Shown: positions 35,161 to 47,597 of the stretch, piece by piece
Position numbering within the stretch: the stretch's first letter is position 1
Layout: each line of letters opens with the position of its first letter
NCBI RefSeq assembly: GCF_963678635.1
Contig: NC_087064.1
Location: forward strand, 74,738,390-74,802,389
Length of the DNA stretch: 64,000 bases
Reading direction: 5' to 3'
Origin: Symsagittifera roscoffensis
Taxonomy: Eukaryota > Xenacoelomorpha > Acoela > Convolutidae
Program-made: the position numbers and the translations under genes
Notes under the pieces: generated by a model
What the model was told of the DNA's origin: nothing
The model's database searches: none
The model's input: the letters and a program-made list of their open reading frames with translations, nothing else

Positions 35161-35519
35161 GAACCTTTTCGGGTTCTCATGCTGGAGGGACCGAATACTG
35201 GAAAATTTTCAACCAATCAAAATCGCTAAGCGTTCCTATTGGCCAAATGCCTTTCTCACAAAATCGAACTCAATATTTCCAGAAAATGATAATATAATAA
35301 GTATAATGGATGCAGATATAATAGGTGCAGATCTTAAAACTTAGTTTTTTGCTTTTCCATTTTTCGTAAATCGGTATTCATAAAATATTAAATTTGTTGC
35401 AATCCGCCTTCAATCCGGTCTTAATTTCATTCATCGGCTTAATATCTAATTGAGCAAAATTAACACTATTGGCCCGGATTTATTTGCTTGGGGTTTAGGA
35501 AACTAGACGACCAGAAAAT

Positions 35520-35700
35520 AACGGAATTTAGACAATAAATTGCGTGATATTGCGTGAAATTTTTTTACAGAGTTAAATTGTTTTTTGGCTGAGTAAATAC
35601 TGGTTATCCAATTTAGACAATAAATTGCGAGCAAATTGCGTGAAATTTGTTTTCTGGCCCAAACTAAATGTTGGCTGAGTAAATACTGGTTGTCCGTAAA
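35520..35700. repeat. Direct repeat TTTAGACAATAAATTGCG
   Basis: A segment of about 95 bp with AATTTAGACAATAAATTGCG, TTGCGTGAAATTT and GGCTGAGTAAATACTGGTT occurs twice in succession. The minus-strand frame 35503-35841 crosses it and is not supported as a gene. Confidence 0.75.
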
Positions 35701-36309
35701 TTCCGTTACTTTACGGTCGTCTAACTTCTTGCCGTCTAAGTTATTAGGCCCCATTTGCTTACGTTGAGAATTTCGCGATTTCCCTGAGATTTCTGAATAG
35801 TCAATTGTGATTGGTTGAAAATAAGCCAAAATAAACTTCACGCATTCGGTACCTCCAGCATGAGGAACGCCACCAACCTTTTCTGATACTGAGTGAAAAG
35901 CTTTCTCAGTTTATGAGAAGATAGGAGCTAGGTTGGAACTTTAACTAGCCATCTGTGTAAATGTTCCTTGCTAGTTCAGAAAAACAACCACCAAGCTCCA
36001 CTTGCCCCAACTAGAAGCAGATTTAAGAGAGGAGGCTAACTAAGAATAACAGGAATGTGACACGCCTTTTGCACGTTAAAGTACCATTCGCACCAAGATT
36101 AATATGTACCGTACCAAAATGAAAAATCGCTCCCATTTGTACTAAAGTTGTTCAACTCGATTTCTGATTGGTCGAGTTGAATTCAATTTTTTACCGTTCA
36201 AACATCATAAAGTTAACCAGCAGAATAGTGACCGTTGCAGTCGAGCCAACGTGTTGTGAGATTGGCAACAGAGGGTTGGACTCTATACGAAGACAAAGTA
36301 GAGCCGGTC

Positions 36310-36345
36310 ATCGCCGCAAAGCGGCAAGACGCGCGTAGCGCGCCC
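36310..36345. repeat. Two adjacent GC-rich hairpins
   Basis: GCCGCAAAGCGGC is immediately followed by AGACGCGCGTAGCGCGCCC, giving two short stem-loops in an AT-rich background. Function unknown. Confidence 0.6.
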
Positions 36346-37128
36346 ACCAGCGACCTTAACCAATAGCTTAAAATAGTCGGCTCAGTAGTCTTTGGCCAAT
36401 TGATTTTTTTGGTAAGACGCGATTGAGTTTTTGTTTTGGTACAAATGGGACTGATTTTTTATTTTAGTACTTGTGAATAACCATCGTTTTGCCCCTCTCA
36501 CATTTCGCCCCACGTTTTCATGAGGGTGCTTTATGTCTACGATTTTAGGTGCAAAATTAGAGTAACATGCGCCACTAAATTTAACCGGAGCGAAAATTGC
36601 GAGGAACGAAATGTGTGTAGACCGGACAACAGAGTGATCACCTTTTGTTTTCTAAAACCTCTTGCCTTGCTGTTGCCTTTTCTGATTTTCAGATTGTTGG
36701 CATTGAACCATTTGCATGTAGCAGTCAAAGTAAAGGGCAAAATGGCCATGTTTTGTCAACAACTAAATCAACTTCGATCAGGTTTTTTTCTTTAAATGTC
36801 TATTTGTCATGTTATCAGTTCAAAAGTAAGAAACATAATTTCAATTGTGAAATAGTTATAAAATTTCAGAAGCAAAAAAAATGTTCGATCACTTTTTTAA
36901 AATTTTACAAATCTTTTCTCAGTTTGTTTCAAGAAATTTTGGATGTAAATTTGGAATTTACTCATTATTATACCCAATAAAAATTTTGCTCTTTAAGCTA
37001 TTCAGGCGTTTTTTCATAACGGTTTATGTTTTGCTAAGGCTTGTTTGTCGAGACATATCATTTTGATAAATTAAAATAAATTCAGGTCAAGCTGTTTGTT
37101 ACATACCAATAATGCTTTGCTTTGTTTA
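36346..37128. other. Intergenic, possible isolated exon
   Basis: A short exon-like frame at 36693-36779 follows an acceptor (TTTTCTGATTTTCAG) and precedes CAG|GTTTTT; no family was recognised and no partner exon seen. The rest is featureless. Confidence 0.3.
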
Positions 37129-38350
37129 TTGTTCCGACTTTCGAAGAAAGTGAGATATATTCAGTCATTTTTGGACTTGTTAACTGAGCGTTTTTGACGG
37201 AATTTCGTATACCATCTGAGAGATAATGTTATCCAAAATTCCAAAGCTCAAACTTTAAAAATGATATTTCACCTATGATCTTTTTTCGTAAAGTTACGGG
37301 CGTTTGAAAATCGCTAAATTGGCCAATTTGGGATAGCCAAAGTGTGGTATTTTGAGTACTTATGACACTCGTAAGAAGCGAACAAGAATGGTCGTATATC
37401 AGAGCAAAGCCCTGATTGTTCCGACTGTCCCTTAATTCATATCGAATAGTTTTTGGGAAAAGAAAATGATGAAAACTTTCAAATTTTGGACAATATCAAT
37501 GGGTGTCAATTTTTGAGTCCTACAAAATTAAAACGACCAGAACATGGCCAATTTGGCAATTTTCAAACCTCCAAAATTTTACACAAAATAAACGAAGCTA
37601 AAAAGTATTTTTAAATTTGAATTCAGGAAGTCGATGTCTTCAATGTGATATAAAATGTTTTTGTTGAAAATGATTTTTTTCAATCGGCGTAAATTGAGAG
37701 AATAAAAAAACACACCGAGCATAAATATTCCATTTTCTTCGAAAATTGGAACAATTAATGAGTTCCACATTGAAACACACGACTGCTCGCATCAGATTGA
37801 AGCCCTGAATGTTTCGACCGCCTTTAAAGGTCTATGGAGCAGTAATAACATGAAAAATTTAACGTAACAAAATAAAATTGCAATTTAAAAAAAATTGGGA
37901 TTTTTCGTGAAAACATCCTACTACACGTTATAATAAGTACAGAATGATAGATTTTGCTCCACTCCTATTAACAAATCATTTATGGCATATAAGCTTCCTT
38001 GAACCATTTTGGAACCTTTTCTACGACCGAATAAATCTCGCTTACGCGTTAATAGCGCCAAATAAATCGCGATTTCGGTACGATGTCTAAGACGGATTAA
38101 ATCTCGCCTACGCGTTAATAGCGGGAAATATATCGCGCCTTAATTGTCCCAAATTGGCCAATCTTTAGACCCGTAACTTTACAAAAATTGATGACGGTGA
38201 AATATACTTTCAAATTTAAGCTCAGGACAACAATAGCTTTCGAATGATAAAGAAAAATTCCGTCAAAAATGGCTAGTTAAAAAGTCGAAATTTGTCTGAA
38301 GAAAAAAAACCACCCCGAGCACAAATAACTTGTTACTTTCCTTAGGAAAA
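37129..38350. mobile_element. 1.2-kb element with about 200-bp inverted repeats
   Basis: 37129-37335 is the diverged reverse complement of about 38145-38350. Shared blocks include TTTTTGACGGAATTT, GTAAAGTTACGGG and TTGGCCAATTTGGGA. The interior repeats related modules (TGTTCCGAC or TGTTTCGACC near 37129, 37418 and 37810; CACACCGAGCATAAAT and CACCCCGAGCACAAAT). A doublet of TAAATCTCGCNTACGCGTTAATAGCG lies near 38032-38140. No transposase is present; the exact ends and target duplication are unclear. Confidence 0.55.
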
Positions 38351-38770
38351 TTGGAATAATGAGCGTTCAAAACGTGCAGAAACAGTTTGCGCTGGACCTG
38401 TGTTTGAATTCTTAAAAAACACAAACGTATAAAATTTTAATTACAGAAATGTGCTCTTTTTAGCTATAAGGTTTGGCATTATTATTAGCCAAGTGAATGA
38501 TCGTTTATTTGTTACTCGTTGTCAGAAGACAACTGCTGCCGTACTCAAAAAAGAGCTGCTTTTTGGTCGTGTTCTCGCAAGTGCTTCCGAAGCGCAGCTT
38601 CGCCCCTTTGTCAACGAATGAAACTTTTTTTTTTAAATTTGGAACGTTGTTTTAGAATGGAGCAATTTTTACATAAAAAATTGGAAAGTTTTTTTCAATA
38701 GGGTCTGTTCTTTTTTGACATAAATGATATGGTTTGATGTGAAAAAGTACAACTCACACGAGATTTAAAT
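38351..38770. other. Boundary region before the A/C-rich island
   Basis: No gene recognised. The change to A/C-rich, G-poor composition occurs near 38740. Confidence 0.35.
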
Positions 38771-39555
38771 GATAACACTATAATTTACCGAGGAATCAGA
38801 CTACCTTGCAAAAACGACATAAGTTACTGCAATCCTACTACTAGGACACAGGCTACCATTGTCTGGTTTCCCGAAGACACTTGTACGACATTTCAAGTAG
38901 CAAAAATACACGCTAGAATGATAAAATTTCACCAAAATTTTTTATCGAGTCAATACCGTTTGAAGACTTAAACCCTGCACAAATAAGACTAACGAATCAC
39001 AAGTTTAAAAACATCCATATTATAGAAAATAAATTAACACGTTTTCAAATTTATCAAGAAACAGAATTTGCATGTAAGTATGAAAACCCACTATATAAAA
39101 CACAATATTCCGATATACTTGTCGAATAGGAAAAATGTTTCGACATGAACACTGTTAAAATTATAAAAAATCCCCACGCAACACATCATCTTCTAAATGA
39201 AGGAACCTCATACATCCCCGTGAACCTTCTCAGAAAGGCAGGAAATCCTCCTGGAAAAATAAAACCACAGGACACAGAAAGTACACGACTACAGGAACTA
39301 TCACTTATGAACAACACATATTTCGGCGCAATTCATTATGACATCCACTTAGACATGAAATTAGACTACACAATTAGTAGAATTTTTCAAGAAATGTCAC
39401 TTTCAGAATCAGAAACACTACATCAACTATGTGAACTAGAAAGAACACATATTTTACAATCGCTAGCACTAGCAGTTCTAAAAATACCCAACGCAGGATA
39501 TTTATTATCCGGAAGTAGATCAAATTTCCTTGATTATGAAGGAAACACTTTATAG
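38771..39555 (+). pseudogene. Envelope-glycoprotein-like gene, N-terminal remnant
   Basis: Decayed coding sequence. The first 66 codons (38771-38968) contain Cys-rich ectodomain-like sequence (TQATIVWFPEDTC), then a frameshift near 38962. The next frame has an in-frame TAG at 39127-39129 just before CFDMN and continues to 39555. Spaced cysteines, the later fusion-protein-like parts and the C-terminal membrane helices (42510-43166) resemble the envelope-type glycoproteins found in many invertebrate genomes and related to those of chuvirus-like RNA viruses. That family assignment is from memory of conserved motifs, not from a search. Codons are extremely A/C-biased compared with both flanks. 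Confidence 0.5.
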
Positions 39556-40375
39556 TTTTATACTTGCACCAAAAAAGTATCACCTTTATATGTTTTTGAA
39601 GATCAGCGAAGTTATAAAAAAAATTCCAATTTTCCATAAAAATAAAGTACATTTTGTTGATACACTTTCAAGAAGAATATATTTTTGGGATACAGCAGTC
39701 CCATATGGATCAGAAAACAGCCACAACGTCGTACAATTAAATCCCGACGAAGAAAATTACTACGTACTTACACCGTACCCTACATTAATGCGACAATTAA
39801 AAGTATTCACCAGAAAGTATTCGAGCTATTGCTCGCAATCCAAATATCGATCTACAATCGATACGAATTTACTCTAAATCAGATTTACAACATCAAATAC
39901 GTACGCAACAATTTCAAGAGCTACCAACACAAATGGACACTATACAAAGACAATCAATCGATCAAAACCGACTTGATCAGGAATCTTGCTACCAAAGTAA
40001 TTTAGAAAGACTTTTACATCTAAAACCCGATGATTGTAAAAACGAATTACTCAAATTAAACTTAACGAGAAATAAAAACTCAAAGAGAAAAATAGTAAAC
40101 TTTCAAGTTTTTACCGACTCTGTACATCAAGCAGAAGTTGAAAGATATCAAGGACATATTAATTTAGACGAAAAATACCCATACAATGGCGCACACGGAC
40201 GACTAACTAATGATATTTACGATCAACACTGGATACCACATATTGGAATAAATAACCCCTTAAATTGCAAAATAGAAACAAAAAACAAAGTAAGCCAAGA
40301 AACCAGGATGTCACTTTTTGAAGATAAGCGATGTTATAAAAAAAATCCAATTTTCTATAAAATTTAAGTAAATTT
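39556..40375 (+). pseudogene. Envelope-like central domain, copy 1
   Basis: Continuation in shifted frames. Shows the motif series SPLYV/FE, CYK-IPIFY, FVDTLSRR, then NPDEENYYVLTPYPT, then the Gln-rich MDTIQRQSIDQN segment. A segment not present in other plus-strand copies (40010-40310: HLKPDDCKNELLKL, then WIPHIGINNPLNCK) joins abruptly to a second CYKKNPIFYK motif at 40316, showing rearrangement. Several frameshifts; not functional. Confidence 0.5.
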
Positions 40376-40560
40376 TGTTGATACGCTTTCAAGAAGAACA
40401 ATATTTGGGATACAGCAGTCCCATGTGGATCAGAAAAGGGCCACGACGTCGTACAATTAAATCCCGACGAAGAAATTTACTACCTACCTACACCGTACCC
40501 TACATTAATGCGGCCATTAAAAATGTTTTCACCAGAAAGTATTCGAGCTATTGCAGCGAT
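40376..40560 (+). pseudogene. Envelope-like fragment, copy 2
   Basis: A second, shorter copy of the FVDTLSRR to YPT segment, frameshifted, ending where the inverted copy begins. Confidence 0.5.
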
Positions 40561-41405
40561 TATAAATTCTGTGTTCTTACTAGTTCACATAGTTGATGTA
40601 GTGTTTCTAGTTCTGAAAAGAAATTTTCTTGGAAAGTGTCATCCTGGTTTCTTGGTTTACTTTGTTTTTTGTTTCTGCTTTGCAATTTAAGGGGTGATTT
40701 TTTCCAATATGTGGTATCCAGTGTTGATCGTAAATATCATTAGTTAGTCATCCGTGTGCGCCATTGTATGGGTATCTTTCGTCTAAATTAATATGTCCTC
40801 CAAATTTTACTATTTTTCTCTTTGAGTTTTTATTTCTCGCTAAGTTTAATCTCAGTAATTCGTTTTTACAATCGTCGGGTTTTAGATGTAAAAGTCTTTC
40901 TATATTACTTTGGTAGCAAGATTCCTAATCAAGTCGGTTTTGATCGATTGATTGTCTTTGTATAGTGTCCATTTGTGTTAGTAGCTCTTGAAATTGTTGC
41001 GTACGAATCTGATATTTTAAATCTGATTTAGAGTAAATTCCTATCGATTGTAGATCGATATTTGGATTGCGAGCAATAGCTCGAATACTTTCTGGTGAAA
41101 ACTTTTTTAATGGTCGCATTATTGTAGGGTACGGTGTAGGTAGGTAGTATTTTTCTTCGTCGGGATTTAATTGCACAACATTGTGGCTGTTTTCTGATCC
41201 ACATGGGACTGCTGTATCTCAAAAATATGTTCTTCTTGAAAGTGTATCAACAAAATGTACTTTATTTTTATGAAAAATTGGATTTTTTTATAACATCGCT
41301 TATCTTCAAAAACATATACAGGTGATACTTTTTTGGTGCTAGTGATTATAAATTTTGTGTTCTTACTAGTTCACATAGTTGATGTAGTGTTTCTAGTTCT
41401 GAAAA
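40560..41405 (-). pseudogene. Envelope-like fragments, inverted copy 3
   Basis: Reverse-strand copy of the block at 39565-40310, bounded on both sides by inverted pieces homologous to 39403-39475 (at 40560-40620 and 41341-41405). It includes the QLNPDEEKYYLPTPYPT motif (minus strand from 41176) and the MDTIQRQSIDQNRLD segment followed by TAG at 40925. With the plus-strand copy it forms a palindrome about 1.75 kb across. Confidence 0.55.
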
Positions 41406-41416
41406 ATACATTATAA

Positions 41417-42510
41417 ATTACATTTTGTTGATGCACTTTCAAGAAGAACATATTTTTGGGATACAGCAGTCCCATGTGGATCAGAAAACAGCCACAATGT
41501 TGTAAAATTAAACCCCGACGAAGAAAAATACTATCTACCTACAGCATATCCCACACTAAGGCAACCATTAAAAAAAATTTCACCTGAAAGTATTCGAGCT
41601 ATTATTCGTAATCCAAACATCGATCTACAATCGATAGGAATTTACTCTGAATCAGATAAACAAAATCACATTCGTACGCAACAATTTCAAGAGCTTCTAA
41701 CACAAATGGACACTATACAAAGACAATCAATCGATAAAAACTGACTTGATCAGGAATCTTGCTACCAAAGGAAATCCTCGTGGAAAAATAAAACCACAGG
41801 ACACAAAAAGTACACGACTACAGGAACTATCTTTTACGAACAACACATATTTCGGCGCAATTCATTATGACATCCACTTAGACATGAAATTAGACTACAC
41901 AATTAGTAGAATTTTTCAAGAAAAGTCTCTTTCAGAATTAGAAACATTACATCAACTATGTGAACTAGAAAGAACACAGATTTTACAATCGCTAGCACTA
42001 GCAGTTCTAAAAATACCCAATGCAGGATATTTTTTATCCGGATGTAAATCAAATTTCCTTGATTATGAAGGAAACATTAAATGGCTTTATACTTGCACCT
42101 AAAAGTATCACCTTTATATGTTTTTGAAGATAAGCGATGTTATAAAAGAATTCCAATTTTCTATAAAAATAAAGTACATTTTGTTGATACGCTTTCAAGA
42201 AGAACATAATTTGGGATACAACAGTCCCATGTGGATCAGAAAACAGCCACAATGTTGTACAATTAAACCCCGACGAAGAAAAATACTATATACATACACC
42301 ATATCCCACACTAATGCAATCATTAAAAAAAATTTCATCTGAAAGTGTTCGAGTGATTATTCGTAATCCAAACATCGATCTACAATCGATAGGAATTTAC
42401 TCTAAATCAGATATGCAACATCACATTCGTACGCAACAATTTCAAGAGCTACTAACACGAATGGACAATACAAAGACAATCAATCGGTTAAAATTTACGC
42501 AAACTTGCAG
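41417..42510 (+). pseudogene. Envelope-like fragments, copies 4 and 5
   Basis: Two more plus-strand copies of the central domain (41417-41745 and 42100-42480) flank a duplicate of the 39240-39555 segment (41769-42100; GKIKPQDTKSTRLQELSF). Stops and frameshifts interrupt all of them. Confidence 0.5.
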
Positions 42511-43167
42511 AAACCGCAGGCTTTTCAGCCATTTACACACAAGACTTCAGCGGATATTTTAAAGATATTAAAGACTACATATATTTAAATGGCGAACAAT
42601 ATAGACCACAAGACATCTCACCAACAAATATTTTTAGCTTTGTAACTTTGAACAACGAAATTCTTGCCTTTCTAGGATGGCCCTATTACATCTTAGAAAG
42701 ATTGACTATTTTACACGGAATTTTTAACTTTATTGGATTTCTTTTCTCAGTAATGAAAAGAATCTATAACACATGTGCAATAAACACACAAATCAACCGA
42801 CAAGCAAGCGTAGCCCGCATAATATTTGCAAGATTTTTTGGAATTTTTTCCACATCAATAAATAAAATACTTTTAGACGCACAAATAAAAGAATACAAAA
42901 CAAAGTTATCAACAAAACCGACTATTTATGACGGATAACAAAACAATACAAATGATTCACCTACGGCACCACAATTACCGAAATTTAACCATAATCACCC
43001 ATTGTCCTTAGTATCACGAAATTTTAGAATTTTAGCACTCACAAATTCCACAATTTTAAGACCTAGTTATATACAAAGTCCCATTTATCATATAGTAACA
43101 CAACCATCTCAAAACGACATTACATATGAACAAATCATAAAACAGCCCCACATCACCACCTCTTAGT
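42511..43167 (+). pseudogene. Envelope-like C-terminal remnant with membrane helices
   Basis: Reads from FSAIYTQDFSGYFKDI through a hydrophobic region (EILAFLGWPYYILERL, then ILHGIFNFIGFLFSVM, then ASVARIIFARFFGIF) expected for the membrane-proximal region and anchor of a class of viral-type glycoproteins. An in-frame TAA at 42937-42939 (after TIYDG) is followed in the same frame by a Pro/Ser/Asn-rich tail to TAG at 43165-43167, probably the original cytoplasmic tail. Only 27 bp separate this end from the ATG of the next gene, as in compact viral or retroelement genomes. Confidence 0.5.
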
Positions 43168-45330
43168 CGCAAATTAATCATTTTTTAGCCCACGATGAGC
43201 AGAGAAATTGGATCACTCCACCGTTCAAATTCTCACCCTGCCAATCTCCAAACCTCAATTCCCATCATTCCACTTTTTGCTTTCCCGCCATTTGATTCAC
43301 CTCACATTAACACGTCATCAGGCATGAATTCTGACGCTAATCCAGATATCACAGTTTTTCAAACTATTTGCCAATTCAACAACTCCGATTTAGAAACCCC
43401 CAATGAATTTGCCGACTCCGAACCATCTCCTTCAATTTTTTCTCAACTTAACCCTTTAATCTTTTCAAAAACTCCCTTTCGACCCATCCACTCCCAAACC
43501 CTTCGTCTATCCCCATCTACTCCTTCTCATTCTTCTCAAGCAACCCCAACCTACTCTCCTTTTACAATTGACCATTCCCCAAACAATTCCCCCGATACTA
43601 CCCAATTTTCTGATGAACTAAACAATTATATAACCTTACAACAACAAATACAAAACCCTCACACCCTAACTGTTCGTCAGTTATCATCAACAATAACGTC
43701 ATCAAATCCACCAACTCCTACACCTACTTCAGATTATACCCATCACTAGATCAGTCATCCACATCAACACAATCATCCACTAGTACTAACCGTGCTCTTA
43801 GAACATTTAAACGAAAATTCCCCAATCGCCCGTTTCCATCCGAAACCGGAACCGCCCGAGAATATATAATTCATCCAACTCATACAAATACTACTAAATA
43901 TCTCCAAGAAACCTTGCCCTTTTTCCCCCAATATACATTTAATCAATCCGACACTAACCCTGAACAGCAAAATTTTGTAGACGAACAATTATTAATACCC
44001 ACACTTCATTGGACATCTTATTATAACTTTACAAACCCTCTTGCTTTACCACTCCTTAACACCTCACAGGAAATCAAAAGAAACAAAATCGAATTATTCA
44101 GACTAACTACAGCACTAACCCCCCGACAATTCACGCACGTAAGATTTAAAAAATTACTAAAAACATTCACCGCATCTCGCGCTAACGAATACTCAATAGA
44201 GTATTATGATCACAATATCATCTGAGCTAACCACGATCAATTTCTAGACGATGATAGATTCGCAAACCCACAATTAACAGAATTTTTTAAATCAAAACAT
44301 CTTATATATTCACACTTCGTATATTAGACAAAAAAAATGATCACATCATCTCAGAAGCAATATCCGATATTCAAGCATACGAATCATTCTATGAAAAATT
44401 TGAAATTTTTTAACTAATTTTTTACTTCCTCACACCAGAAGAACGTGATTTGCACTGTTCACACGACATCATGTTACGAACTAAACAAACACACATCTAC
44501 ACTTTTTAACGTTTAATCCAAAATCATTTTGATCTACCCACACCATCATGACAACCCCATCATATATTTCAATTTATTAAATCTAAATATTCTTCACCAT
44601 TTTTCCTAAATTTTACATATTGTATAAAAAATACTTTCAAGGCATCCTCCGTAATTATGATCCCATCACACATATGTATATATTCTGTCCCCTCACTAAA
44701 ACCTTCAACGTAGAAGAATCCCGACCACTAATCGTCCCCCATGAATATATTTAACCTGCTATATATAAATACCAATTTTAGAACTCATCCACAACACTGA
44801 ATATAATCAAAAACTATATAATCTAATCAAAAATGCACCTCATGAATTCTCTGTAGGCACCAAAGAACTAGAAACCATTAAAGCAATCCGGTTGCTTTGG
44901 CCACTGCTTTAAACTAACAATATCATCCGCATATTAGCAAAACTACTAACCACAACTGATGCTATTCACGATATCTTCCCTCATGGCTTCTTTCCTGACG
45001 AATAGGTAAAAATGAAAGTAATAATTAAAAACTAACTAATTTCAAAAACACAACTAACCAATCTTTACAAAAGTTTTTTTTCTTTTAGTCTTCACGTCAC
45101 GATCATCTACAAAAAAATAGAAAAAAAAATACAAAACTCTTTTATAAATTAAAACTTTCATTAACCAATAGCACTAAATGATGCAGTAAAATTTCTTCCC
45201 CAAAGCTATAATTTAATTTTAAATTATTTCTTCTAATGTAGTAAAATTCAAAACGATGAAAATCAAGTAATATTTTCAACCCCCACAAAGCAGTAAAATT
45301 TATTATTTAAGTAAATATATTTAAGTAAGT
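43065..45330 (+). repeat. 2.27-kb gene-X tandem array, unit 1
   Basis: Begins at AGTTATATACAAAGTCCCAT; the same start occurs at 45331 and 47598, giving periods of 2266 and 2267 bp. The unit holds the tail of the glycoprotein-like gene, gene X, and an A/T-rich spacer with TTTAAGTAAGTA repeats. Confidence 0.9.
43195..45005 (+). pseudogene. Gene X, copy 1
   Basis: About 1.8 kb of coding remnant starting MSREIGSLHRSN. Its N-terminal 190 residues are Ser/Pro/Thr-rich and disordered; then a folded-looking region follows (RTFKRKFPNRPF, LPFFPQYTFNQSDTN, KIELFRLTTALTPRQFTHV, YSIEYYDH). This copy has a 1-bp loss near 43738 (TATACCC instead of TATACCCC), a TGA at 44223 and further breaks downstream. 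Weak frames continue to PHGFFPDE and TAG at 45003. I do not recognise the family; a structural (nucleocapsid or Gag-like) protein is a reasonable guess from its place behind a glycoprotein-like gene, but no diagnostic motif is visible. Confidence 0.5.
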
Positions 45331-47597
45331 AGTTATATACAAAGTCCCATTCATCATATAGTAACACAACCATCTCAAAACGAGAATACATATGAACAAA
45401 TCATAAAACAGCCCCACATCACCACCTTTTAGTCTCAAATTAATCATTTTTTAGCCCACGATGAGCAGAGAAATTGGATCACTCCACCGTTCAAATTTCC
45501 ACCCTGCCAATCTCCAAACCTCAATTCCCATCATTCCACTTTTTGCTTTCCCGCCACCTGATTCACCTCACATTAACACGTCATCAGGCATGAATTCTGA
45601 CGCTAATCCAGATATCACAGTTTTTCAAATTTTTTGCCAATTCAACAACTCCGATTTAGAAACCCCCGATGAATTTGCCGACTCCGAACCATCTCCTTCA
45701 ATTTTTTCTCAACTTAACCCTTTAATCTTTTCAAAAACTCCCTCTCAACCCAGCCACTCCCAAACCCTTCGTCTATCCCCATCTACTCCTTCTCATTCTT
45801 CTCAAGCAACCCCAACCTACTCTCCTTTTACAATTGACCATTCCCCAAACAATTCCCCCGATACTACCCAATTTTCTGATGAACTAAACAATTTTATAAC
45901 CTTACAACAACAAATACAAAACCTTCACACCCTAACTGTTCATCAGTTATCATCAACAATAACGTCATCAAATCCACCAACTCCTACACCTACTCCAGAT
46001 TATACCCCATCACTAGATCAGTCATCCACATCAACACAATCATCCACTTTGTACTAACCGTGCTCTTAGAACATTTAAACGAAAATTCCCCAATCGCCCG
46101 TTTCCATCCGAAACCGGAACCACCCGAGAATATATAATTCATCCAACTCATACAAATACTACTAAATATCTCCAAGAAACCTTGCCCTTTTTCCCCCAAT
46201 ATACATTTAATCAATCCGACACTAACCCTGAACAGCAAAATTTTGTAGACGAACAAGTATTAATACCCACACTTCATTGGACATCTTATTATAACTTTAC
46301 AAACCCTCTTGCATTACCACTGCTTAACACCTCACAGGAAATCAAAAGAAACAAAATCGAATTATTCAGACTAACTACAGCACTAACCCCCCGACAATTC
46401 ACGCACGTAAGATTTAAAAAATTACTAAAAACATTCACCGCATCTCGTGCTAACGAATACTCAATAGAGTATTATGATCACAATATCATCTGAGCGAACC
46501 ACGATCAATTTCTAGACGATGACAGATTCGCAAACCCACAATTAACAGAATTTTTTTTATCAAAACATCTTATATATTCACACTTAGTATATTAGACAAA
46601 AAAAATGATCACATCATCTCAGAAGCACTATCCGATATTCAAGCATACGAATCATTCTATGAAAAATTTGAAATTTTTTAACTAATTTTTTACTTCCTCA
46701 CACCAGAAGAACGTGATTTGCACTGTTCACACGACATCATGTTACGAACTAAACAAACACACACCTACACTTTTTAACGTTTAATCCAAAATCATTTTGA
46801 TCTACACACACCATCACGACAACCCCATCATATATTTCAATTTATTAAATCTAAATATAATTCACCATTTTTCCTTAATTTTACATATTGTATAAAAAAT
46901 ACTTTCAAGGCATCCTCCGTAATTATGATCCCATCACACAAATGTATATAATCTGTCCCCTCACTAAAACCTTCAACGTAGAAGAATCCCGACCACTAAT
47001 CGTCCCCCATGAATATATTTAACCTGCTATATATAAATACCAATTTTAGAACTCATCCACAACACTGAATATAATCAAAAACTATATAATCTAATCAAAA
47101 ATGCACCTCATGAATTCTCTGTAGGCACCAAAGAACTAGAAACCATTAAAGCAATCCAGTTGCTTTGGCCACTGCTTTAAACTAACAATATCATCCGCAT
47201 ATTAGCAAAACTACTAACCACAACTGATGCTATTCACGATATCTTCCCTCATGGCTTCTTTCCTGACGAATAGGTAAAAATGAAGGTAACAATTAAAAAC
47301 TAACTAATTTCAAAAACACAACTAACCATTCTTTACAAAAGTTTTTTTTTCTTTTAGTCTTCACATCACGATCATTTACAAAACCAGAAAAAAAAATACA
47401 AATTTCTTTTATAAATTAAGACTTTCATTAACTAATAGCACTAAATGATGCAGTAAAATTTCTTCCCCAAAGCTGTAATTTAATTTTAAATTATTTCTTC
47501 TAATGTAGTAAAATTCAAAACGATGAAAATCAAGTAATATTTTCAACCCCCACAAAGCAGTAAAATTTATTATTTAAGTAAGTATATTTAAGTAAGT
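45331..47597 (+). repeat. 2.27-kb gene-X tandem array, unit 2
   Basis: Second unit, 2267 bp, differing by scattered substitutions from unit 1. Confidence 0.9.
45461..47275 (+). pseudogene. Gene X, copy 2
   Basis: The longest N-terminal frame of the array: 198 codons to 46057, because TATACCCC is intact here. It then breaks at CCACTTTGTACTAACC (other copies CCACTAGTACTAACC), and the second frame (46182-46493) ends at the same TGA as copy 1 (CATCTGAGC). The spacer and downstream frames are as in copy 1. Confidence 0.5.

Noticed and set aside
35503-35841. 112-aa minus-strand frame
   Set aside because: Crosses a 95-bp direct repeat and has no recognisable domain.
36645-36980. 111-aa frame with a possible exon at 36693-36779
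   Set aside because: Splice-like ends exist but there is no family match or partner exon; kept only as a note in the intergenic entry.
43773-43988. Minus-strand 71-aa frame repeated in each gene-X unit (also 45990, 48306, 50667)
   Set aside because: Antisense shadow of gene X; composition and lack of motifs argue against a separate gene.
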